From: Microcystis sp. T1-4
Lineage (GTDB): Bacteria > Cyanobacteriota > Cyanobacteriia > Cyanobacteriales > Microcystaceae
Assembly: GCF_000297435.1 (NCBI RefSeq)
Contig: NZ_CAIP01000408.1
Coordinates: 1-5,199 of the forward strand
Direction of reading: 5' to 3'
DNA: 5,199 bases
Part shown: piece after piece, positions 1-5,199 of the stretch
Layout: each line of letters starts with the position of its first letter
How positions within the stretch are numbered: the stretch's first letter is position 1
Notes under the pieces: model-generated
Seen by the model: only the letters and a program-made list of their open reading frames with translations
The model's database searches: none
Told to the model about the DNA's origin: nothing
Program-made: the position numbers and the translations under genes

Positions 1-2397
1 TAAAATATCTTTTCTTTTTTGCCACCAATAGGTAAGGAGAAAATAAATAAGAGAATGAAGAATTAATACTCCCCAATTCAATAACAAATTATTGATAGAT
101 AATTGATAAACTTGATTGGCATCCTCAAAGGGTAAAGGGAAATTAAAACTATTTTGTTCTTTCGCTTCTGCAATCATAGCTTCCACCTCTACTAATACAC
201 CGTAGGCAGCAATTGACCAGCGACTAATCATCAACCATGATAGATATTTTCCCAGATATTCTAAGTTAAATAATACCCCAGCAAAGATAATCTGAGGGAT
301 TAAAATTAAAGGTAAGGCACTATTTGCTTGGGTGATATTACTAACGCCAGCAGAAATTAATAAACCGAGATTAATTGCCGCAAATATAGTTAAAAATGTG
401 GTAATAAAACAGCCAATTAACCAAGTCATTAATTCCGGTTGCGGGTCAGTAAATCCCCAAAATATCACGCAGGTAATGACAATTGTTTGCAGAAAAGCTA
501 AGGCTGCTAAAACCAGACTTTTTGACAATAAATAGGGTAATAATCCCAGATTAACTAATCTTTCTCGCCGATAAATTGGCGATTCTTTGACAATTTCCTG
601 TAGGGAACAGGCAAAACCTACCCATAATTCCGCGCAGGTAAAAACAAAGAGAGTTTTTAAGGCTAAAGGTGCGGATTGGATAGCCTGCTCAAAACTGGGA
701 TTATCCCCCAAAAATAAAGGATTTTCGTCCCCTAAAACCATGGCCATTAATAAAATTCCGATCGGGGCGGTTAATAGGGATAAAATTAAACTAACCTGAT
801 CGCGGATAATTAATTGGCTATAGCGTTGACATAAAACCTGTAGTTGTAGCCAAAAAGACTGTTGAACCTGTTGCGGTTTACTCTTATTTTGCTGAAATAC
901 TTTACCTATTCTTGCTTCAATATTATTTTTGTAGTAGTTGGATTGTTGGAAACGTTGGCATTCTTGCTCAACTTTTTCGCTAGTTTCCAGATGAATATAA
1001 ATATCGGCAAAATCCCCCTGAGGTAAAGAGAAAAAATTTAAGGCCTCCCCCGGAGAACCAAAATAACATAAATTGCCCCCTTGACCGAGAAAAACTAATC
1101 GATCGCAGAGATTGATATTATTAGTAGCATGGGTGACTAGGAGAATTGTTCTGCCTTCTTTGGCCAATTTTGCCAGCAGTTCCATCATCTTTTTATCTAA
1201 ACCGGGGTCTAATCCCGAGGTGGGTTCATCTAAAAAGAATAATTTGGGATTGGCTAATAATTCTACCGCAATACTCACCCTTTTTAACTGACCACCACTT
1301 AAGTCTCTGACTAAAGTATTTCTTCTTGCTAACAATTCCACCTGCTGCAGGGTTTTCTCGATCACTTCTTGGCAATTAATATCCGGAGGTAGCCTTAATT
1401 TAGAGGCATAATATAACACTTCTCCCACAGTTAAATCCCTGTGAACGATATCGTATTGGGGAACATAACCGATTTGGGTGCGATAGATATTAAAATTCTG
1501 GCGCAGCTCTTCCCCATTCAGATAAACTGTCCCGGAGGTGGTGGGTTCAATTCCTAATAAAGTCTTTAATAAAGTCGATTTTCCCGCACCACTTCCCCCG
1601 ACAATCGCCACTAATTGACTCGGTTCGATCGGTAAGGAGATATGATTGAGAATTATCAAGGGTTGTTTCTTTTTATCCCGCACCATCCTGACGATATTTT
1701 CGGCATCTAGACGGATATTATCCCCCGTATCTAATAAAACTAATTCATCTCCCTGCAAACAAAAACTATAGGGGCCGATTCTCACCGTACAACCGTTGGT
1801 TAAAATGGCACTACCCGATACTTTTTGTCCGTCGATAAAGACTCCATTGGTGCTTTGGTCGTGGAGAATATAACGATTTTGGTTATCGCTGTCGATAATC
1901 GCGTGTTGTCGGGAAATTGTCGGCGCGTCTAAAACCACAGTCGCAGCATTATCTCGTCCTAAAACTACACTGCGATGGCCTAGGGAAACCGATTTAAAAG
2001 CTAAAGGGGGGCTTTTTACCAGTTGGTTAGGATGATAATAGGTAATCTTGACCGAATTTTTGGCATCTTGACCGATATTAATCTCATCCCCATTTTGTAA
2101 AAGATGGCCCTCTTTGGGGGTAATGACGCGATTGTTGATAAAAAGTTGATTGGAACTAGGATTAGTTCCGTCTCCATCGTAGATATAGTAATCATCTCCC
2201 TGACGACGAAAACAAGCTTGGACTCGACTCACCACCGTCCAGTGTGGGGGAACAACTAAATCCACCTGTTGATCATCCCGTCCCAATTTATAATTAGGAC
2301 GACTCAGATTAATAGAAGGGAGAATTTCTCCCTGATTGTTAAGAATAATGTAGGGTTCTTGACTAATAACCGTTTTAATGTTGGGAGAATTGGTCAT
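1..2397 (-). CDS. FHA-FHA-ABC transporter, fused ATPase and ABC-2 permease (3' end off window)
   Basis: The frame is open for 799 codons from ATG (2395-2397) to the left edge. Two N-terminal FHA domains lie at about residues 36-118 and 139-215. The second is canonical, with GR (147-148), SRQH (162-165) and STNG (182-185); the first has GR (39-40) but SRVQ (57-60) in place of SRxH. The ABC ATPase follows: Walker A GGSGAGKST (267-275), Q-loop Gln314, signature LSGGQ (366-370), Walker B LFFLDEP (386-392) and His423. About six membrane helices span residues 535-791, ending in a basic WWQKRKDIL tail, so probably only a few codons are missing. It is a cytoplasmic-membrane half-transporter of ABCG type, expected to dimerise. 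The order FHA-FHA-ATPase-permease matches Mycobacterium tuberculosis Rv1747, which is regulated by a Ser/Thr kinase; similar control here is inferred. The substrate is unknown. The start is well supported: no other ATG, GTG or TTG lies in frame before the stop at 2506-2508. No clear Shine-Dalgarno is seen. Confidence 0.93.
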   Translation of the reverse strand, partial: MTNSPNIKTVISQEPYIILNNQGEILPSINLSRPNYKLGRDDQQVDLVVPPHWTVVSRVQACFRRQGDDYYIYDGDGTNPSSNQLFINNRVITPKEGHLLQNGDEINIGQDAKNSVKITYYHPNQLVKSPPLAFKSVSLGHRSVVLGRDNAATVVLDAPTISRQHAIIDSDNQNRYILHDQSTNGVFIDGQKVSGSAILTNGCTVRIGPYSFCLQGDELVLLDTGDNIRLDAENIVRMVRDKKKQPLIILNHISLPIEPSQLVAIVGGSGAGKSTLLKTLLGIEPTTSGTVYLNGEELRQNFNIYRTQIGYVPQYDIVHRDLTVGEVLYYASKLRLPPDINCQEVIEKTLQQVELLARRNTLVRDLSGGQLKRVSIAVELLANPKLFFLDEPTSGLDPGLDKKMMELLAKLAKEGRTILLVTHATNNINLCDRLVFLGQGGNLCYFGSPGEALNFFSLPQGDFADIYIHLETSEKVEQECQRFQQSNYYKNNIEARIGKVFQQNKSKPQQVQQSFWLQLQVLCQRYSQLIIRDQVSLILSLLTAPIGILLMAMVLGDENPLFLGDNPSFEQAIQSAPLALKTLFVFTCAELWVGFACSLQEIVKESPIYRRERLVNLGLLPYLLSKSLVLAALAFLQTIVITCVIFWGFTDPQPELMTWLIGCFITTFLTIFAAINLGLLISAGVSNITQANSALPLILIPQIIFAGVLFNLEYLGKYLSWLMISRWSIAAYGVLVEVEAMIAEAKEQNSFNFPLPFEDANQVYQLSINNLLLNWGVLILHSLIYFLLTYWWQKRKDIL

Positions 2398-2593
2398 AAA
2401 AATTCGATCGGTAGATGGCGTTCGCGGGGGACGGTAAGAAGCTAAGATAGAATTAAGGTCTCGATCGCTACTGTTAACCTCAGAGTCTGGAACGAACTCT
2501 AGAGATCATCTTAGTAAAACTTCTTAGGATCGATCGAGCTTGTCTAAATTCCTATTCCTAAGACCTATCCACAGGTTATCGTGCTGTTAGACG
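2398..2593. promoter_or_regulatory. Divergent intergenic promoter region between the FHA-ABC exporter and sir
   Basis: These 196 bp separate two divergent start codons and must hold both promoters. On the minus strand a possible sigma70-like promoter for the exporter is TTAACA (2472-2477), 16 bp, then TAATTC (2450-2455); the -10 is poor. On the plus strand TAAATT (2545-2550) is a possible sir -10, without a convincing -35. The region also contains CGATCG at three places, a perfect CTCTAGAG palindrome (2497-2504) and a widely spaced 8-bp inverted repeat. Neither gene has a good Shine-Dalgarno sequence. The existence of a promoter region is secure from the gene arrangement; the individual boxes are weak guesses. 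Confidence 0.6.
2522..2563. repeat. Inverted repeat TCTTAGGA-N26-TCCTAAGA upstream of sir
   Basis: TCTTAGGA at 2522-2529 is the exact reverse complement of TCCTAAGA at 2556-2563, with 26 bp between the arms. It sits 31-72 bp before the sir start codon, where an operator or activator site would be expected. The arms are centred 34 bp apart, roughly three helical turns. The spacer holds overlapping CGATCG/ATCGAT palindromes. A regulatory role is inferred from position and symmetry only. Confidence 0.35.
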
Positions 2594-4531
2594 ATGGTTA
2601 CAACTCCTATTTCTCCTACCGCCAAGGTTTCTAAAGTCGAAGGTATCAAAGAACGCAGTAATTATCTACGAGAACCTTTGGCCAGTGAACTCCTCGAAGA
2701 TACAACTCATTTTACCGATGCGGCGGTGCAGATCCTCAAGTTTCACGGTTCCTATCAACAGCATAATCGCGACAATAGAACCAAAGGTCAAGAAAAAGAC
2801 TATCAAATGATGTTGCGTACCCGCAGTCCGGGGGGGTTTATTCCCGCGCAACTATATCTTACCCTCGATAGTTTGTCCGATCGCTATGGTAACGGCACTT
2901 TACGGGTGACAACCCGCCAAGGCTTCCAATTACACGGCATTTTAAAGAAAAATCTCAAAGCTACCCTCGGGGAAATTATTCGCAGTATGGGATCCACTTT
3001 AGCGGCCTGTGGTGATGTTAACCGCAATGTCACCGCACCGCCAGCCCCCTACAAAAATCGCCCCGAATACGGCTATGCTTGGGAATATGCCAATAATATC
3101 GCCGATTTGCTCAGTCCCCAAACTGGAGCCTACTACGAAATTTGGCTCGATGGCGAAAAAGTTATCAGTGCAGAAGAAGCCCCAGAAGTCAAGGCATCGA
3201 GACAAAAAGATACAAATGGCATTAACAAAAACGATCCGATCGAACCGATCTACGGTCAACATTATATGCCCCGTAAGTTCAAGATCGGTGTCACCGTACC
3301 CGGAGACAACTCCATCGATATCTACACCAATGACCTCGGTTTGGTGGTGATTACCGATGCAAACGGGGAATTGCGAGGTTTTAACATCCTTGCGGGGGGT
3401 GGACTGGGAAGGACCCACAATAAGGAGGAAACTTTCCCCAGAATGGCCGATCCGATCGGTTATGTGGACAAAGAAGAGGTGTACGATCTGGTAAAAGCGA
3501 TCGTGGCAACCCAAAGGGATTACGGTGATCGCGGCGAGCGTCGTCATGCGAGAATGAAATATATCCTCGAAGAATGGGGAGTAGAAAAATTCCGCAGCAC
3601 TGTTGAGGGTTATTTCGGTCAAAAAATTGCCCCCTACCAACCCCTCCCCGACTGGAAATATCAAGACTTTTTGGGATGGAATGAACAGGGAGACGGAAAA
3701 TTATTTTTTGGTCTTTCTGTGGAGAATGGCCGGGTCAAAAATGAAGGCAGTTTTCAGCTAAAAACCGCCTTAAAAGTGATTATCGAGCGTTTTCAGTTAC
3801 CCATGCGCTTGACGGCTAACCACAATATCATTCTCTACGACATCGAACCCCAGGATCAACAAGCGATCGAGGCGATCCTGAAAGAACACGGAATTGTCAC
3901 CAATCCCGCCGAAATTGACCCTTTAACCCGTTATGCCATGGCCTGTCCCGCTTGGCCTACCTGTGGATTAGCGATTACTGAGTCAGAAAGAATTTTACCC
4001 AGCGTGATTGAACGCATTCGCGCCCTGCTTAATCGCTTAGGATTAAGCAAAGAGGAATTTGTCATCCGCATGACAGGATGTCCTAATGGCTGCGCGCGTC
4101 CCTATATGGCAGAATTAGGATTTGTGGGTAGCGCTCCCAATTCCTACCAACTCTGGTTAGGGGGAACAGCCGATCAAACTCGACTAGCGCGCCCCTATTT
4201 GGATAAAATGGCGATCGATGATCTAGAAAAGGTCTTAGAACCGATTTTTGTTTACTTCCAACAGGATCAACAAAATAACGAAACCTTCGGAGAATTCTGT
4301 CATCGAGTCAATTTCCCTGCTTTACAAGCATTTTCAGCCACCTACACACCTAAAATGACCGAAACTACTACCACTGAATCAAAACCCAAACGCGTGCGTA
4401 AAAATCAAAACCGTGTCAGCGTCCCCGATGATATGTTTGTCCGTCTCAAGGAAGCTTCGGAAACGGAAAAACGGCCGATGAATCAAATCATCAATGAGGC
4501 GCTAGAGGCCTATTTCAGCCAAAAATCCTAA
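2594..4531 (+). CDS. sir: Ferredoxin-sulfite reductase with a C-terminal ribbon-helix-helix-like extension
   Basis: This enzyme reduces sulfite to sulfide with six electrons from reduced ferredoxin, the last reductive step before cysteine synthesis. The 645-residue protein has the duplicated siroheme/4Fe-4S reductase fold. The metal-cluster cysteines are all present: ACPAWPTC gives Cys451 and Cys457, TGCPNGC gives Cys496 and Cys500. Siroheme and sulfite contacts are also visible: TTRQGFQ with Arg108, NRNV with Arg144, and PRKFK with Lys228 and Lys230. The N-terminal ILKFHGSYQQHNRDNR segment (47-62) and the YYEIWLDGE segment (180-188) are typical of plastid/cyanobacterial SiR rather than nitrite reductase. 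The catalytic core ends near residue 584. After it comes a Thr-rich, then basic linker (588-606) and a strand-helix-helix segment (607-643) resembling a ribbon-helix-helix DNA-binding domain. The start ATG lies three bases after an in-frame TAG (2588-2590), so no longer form is possible. The gene is followed by its own terminator. Confidence 0.97.
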   Translation: MVTTPISPTAKVSKVEGIKERSNYLREPLASELLEDTTHFTDAAVQILKFHGSYQQHNRDNRTKGQEKDYQMMLRTRSPGGFIPAQLYLTLDSLSDRYGNGTLRVTTRQGFQLHGILKKNLKATLGEIIRSMGSTLAACGDVNRNVTAPPAPYKNRPEYGYAWEYANNIADLLSPQTGAYYEIWLDGEKVISAEEAPEVKASRQKDTNGINKNDPIEPIYGQHYMPRKFKIGVTVPGDNSIDIYTNDLGLVVITDANGELRGFNILAGGGLGRTHNKEETFPRMADPIGYVDKEEVYDLVKAIVATQRDYGDRGERRHARMKYILEEWGVEKFRSTVEGYFGQKIAPYQPLPDWKYQDFLGWNEQGDGKLFFGLSVENGRVKNEGSFQLKTALKVIIERFQLPMRLTANHNIILYDIEPQDQQAIEAILKEHGIVTNPAEIDPLTRYAMACPAWPTCGLAITESERILPSVIERIRALLNRLGLSKEEFVIRMTGCPNGCARPYMAELGFVGSAPNSYQLWLGGTADQTRLARPYLDKMAIDDLEKVLEPIFVYFQQDQQNNETFGEFCHRVNFPALQAFSATYTPKMTETTTTESKPKRVRKNQNRVSVPDDMFVRLKEASETEKRPMNQIINEALEAYFSQKS

Positions 4532-4540
4532 TCAGTTATT

Positions 4541-4567
4541 AAGGTGGGACTTAACCCACCTTTTTTT
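4541..4567 (+). terminator. Rho-independent terminator of sir
   Basis: AAGGTGGG (4541-4548) pairs perfectly with CCCACCTT (4555-4562) around a 6-nt ACTTAA loop and is followed by an unbroken T run to 4567. It starts 10 bases after the sir stop codon, so it should end the sir transcript and separate it from the downstream TPR gene. Confidence 0.9.
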
Positions 4568-4636
4568 AATTAGTATATTCATAGGGTCGGTCTGTCGAAA
4601 AAATCATAGTCCATCACATCATCTTGGTTACGCGAT
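4568..4636 (+). other. Short spacer before the TPR gene, with a likely remnant of coding sequence at its end
   Basis: This 69-bp spacer lies between the sir terminator and the first ATG of the TPR gene. It is AT-rich at its start, where a TATATT-like -10 could lie around 4573-4579, but no matching -35 is evident. The last part, from the stop TAG at 4607-4609 onward, is open in the TPR frame and reads SITSSWLRD straight into the ATG; the WLRD part looks like coding sequence continuous with the gene. No Shine-Dalgarno precedes the ATG. Confidence 0.4.
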
Positions 4637-5199
4637 ATGGTGCAACAATTGGGGCAGTTTCTCAACCCTCAAGCGGGAAGTATAGAGGAATATCAGAAGT
4701 TTTTATCAGAAGTCTTACAAGCAGAATATGACAGTAATAGCGATCCTACGGTGGTTTATCCTATCCTACAACGCGGTCAACATCTGTTAGATGATATCTT
4801 TGCCCAACTGTTGCAACAATGGGCTAGAAATGTGTTTTCTCAAGGGAAACCAGAAGAAGTGGCGGGTATTGTCGGGGTGATTCAGAATTTATGTGTTGAT
4901 ATTCAAAATTTTCCCTTGGGAAGTTGGGCTAATAATCCAGAAATTGCTATTACAGGCTATCAGACCCTCTTAGAAGTATATACCCGTCAAGCTTTTCCTG
5001 AAAAATGGGCAAGGATACAAAATAATCTGGGGAATGCTTATCGTAAGCGCATCAGAGGGGAATGGGCAGAAAATTTAGAGTTAGCTGTTGTTGCTTATAA
5101 CCAGTCTTTAGAAGTCTATACCCGTGATGCTTTTCCTGAAGATTGGGCAGTAATACAAAATAATCTAGGGACTGCTTATAGTCAACGCATCAGAGGGGA
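4637..5199 (+). CDS. Tetratricopeptide-repeat protein (3' end off window, 5' end possibly truncated)
   Basis: The frame is open for 187 complete codons to the right edge. Residues 1-103 form a helical, Gln- and Leu-rich leader without repeats. From about residue 104 the protein enters 46-residue TPR-like units of the form LEVYTR-AFPE-WA-IQNNLG-AY-RIRGE: one complete unit (112-157) and two thirds of the next (158-187). Such units usually act as protein-protein scaffolds; in cyanobacteria many proteins of this kind end in a CHAT (caspase-like) protease domain, but that part, if present, lies outside the window. No signal peptide or membrane helix is visible, so a cytoplasmic location is likely. 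ATG 4637 is the first start after an in-frame TAG at 4607-4609, but it has no Shine-Dalgarno, and the family-like sequence seems to begin before it. The gene may therefore be a 5'-truncated copy. It follows sir on the same strand but behind a terminator. Confidence 0.8.
   Translation, partial: MVQQLGQFLNPQAGSIEEYQKFLSEVLQAEYDSNSDPTVVYPILQRGQHLLDDIFAQLLQQWARNVFSQGKPEEVAGIVGVIQNLCVDIQNFPLGSWANNPEIAITGYQTLLEVYTRQAFPEKWARIQNNLGNAYRKRIRGEWAENLELAVVAYNQSLEVYTRDAFPEDWAVIQNNLGTAYSQRIRG
4970..5199 (+). repeat. 138-bp tandem repeat encoding 46-residue TPR units
   Basis: The sequence beginning TTAGAAGTATATACCCGT at 4970 recurs at 5108, exactly 138 bp later. Over the 92 bases of the second unit present in the window I count 13 mismatches, about 86% identity. 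The period is a multiple of three and keeps the frame, so units can be gained or lost without breaking the protein. The array continues past the right edge. Confidence 0.88.

Noticed and set aside
332..799. Two plus-strand open frames of 67 and 70 codons
   Set aside because: Both are antisense to the membrane domain of the exporter, whose own frame is unbroken through this region with clear transmembrane helices.
2482..2500. AGAGT-N9-ACTCT hairpin in the divergent region
   Set aside because: The stem is only 5 bp with no T run, too weak for a terminator and not distinguishable from chance.
2514..2527. GTA-N8-TAG resembling an NtcA site (GTA-N8-TAC) upstream of sir
   Set aside because: It has one mismatch in a very short consensus and no -10 box at the usual distance of about 22 bp; chance occurrence is likely.
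2567..2574. CTATCCACA-like sequence (2566-2574) resembling a DnaA box
   Set aside because: It has one mismatch to TTATCCACA, it is alone, and no dnaA, dnaN or AT-rich unwinding region is nearby, so an origin is not supported.
2999..3664. A 221-codon open frame antisense to sir, plus shorter ones at 2666-2851 (minus) and 3009-3350 (plus)
   Set aside because: They lie wholly inside the strongly conserved sir coding frame, resemble no known family and are explained by its codon bias.
1..5199. CRISPR arrays, tRNA or rRNA genes, insertion sequences
   Set aside because: None seen: the only repeat array is the in-frame TPR array, no transposase-like frame is present, and nearly all of the window is accounted for by the three genes.

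Overview
The window looks like cyanobacterial chromosome, most likely Microcystis or a close relative. Three things point there: CGATCG, the core of the HIP1 octamer, occurs about a dozen times in 5.2 kb where one or two are expected by chance; the sulfite reductase is of the ferredoxin-dependent plastid/cyanobacterial type; and the tetratricopeptide gene has the YTR-AFPE-WA-QNNLG repeat style common in bloom-forming cyanobacteria. The genus is an inference from these features, not from a database match.

Layout. Positions 1-2397 (minus strand) hold one long gene, open at the left edge, for a fused ABC exporter: two FHA domains, an ABCG-like ATPase and an ABC-2 type membrane domain. Positions 2398-2593 are a 196-bp divergent promoter region with a widely spaced 8-bp inverted repeat. 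Positions 2594-4531 (plus strand) hold sir, ferredoxin-sulfite reductase, whose C-terminus carries an extra basic linker and a ribbon-helix-helix-like segment. A clear rho-independent terminator follows at 4541-4567. From 4637 to the right edge (plus strand) there is the start of a TPR-repeat gene that runs off the window; its 5' end looks shortened, and it enters a 138-bp tandem repeat array.

The three genes do not form an operon: the exporter is divergent from sir, and a terminator separates sir from the TPR gene. sir supplies sulfide for cysteine synthesis using photosynthetically reduced ferredoxin. The exporter is probably controlled by Ser/Thr phosphorylation through its FHA domains; its substrate cannot be read from the sequence. 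The most notable observation is the putative DNA-binding fold fused to sulfite reductase, which recalls the nucleoid-binding role known for plant plastid sulfite reductase.
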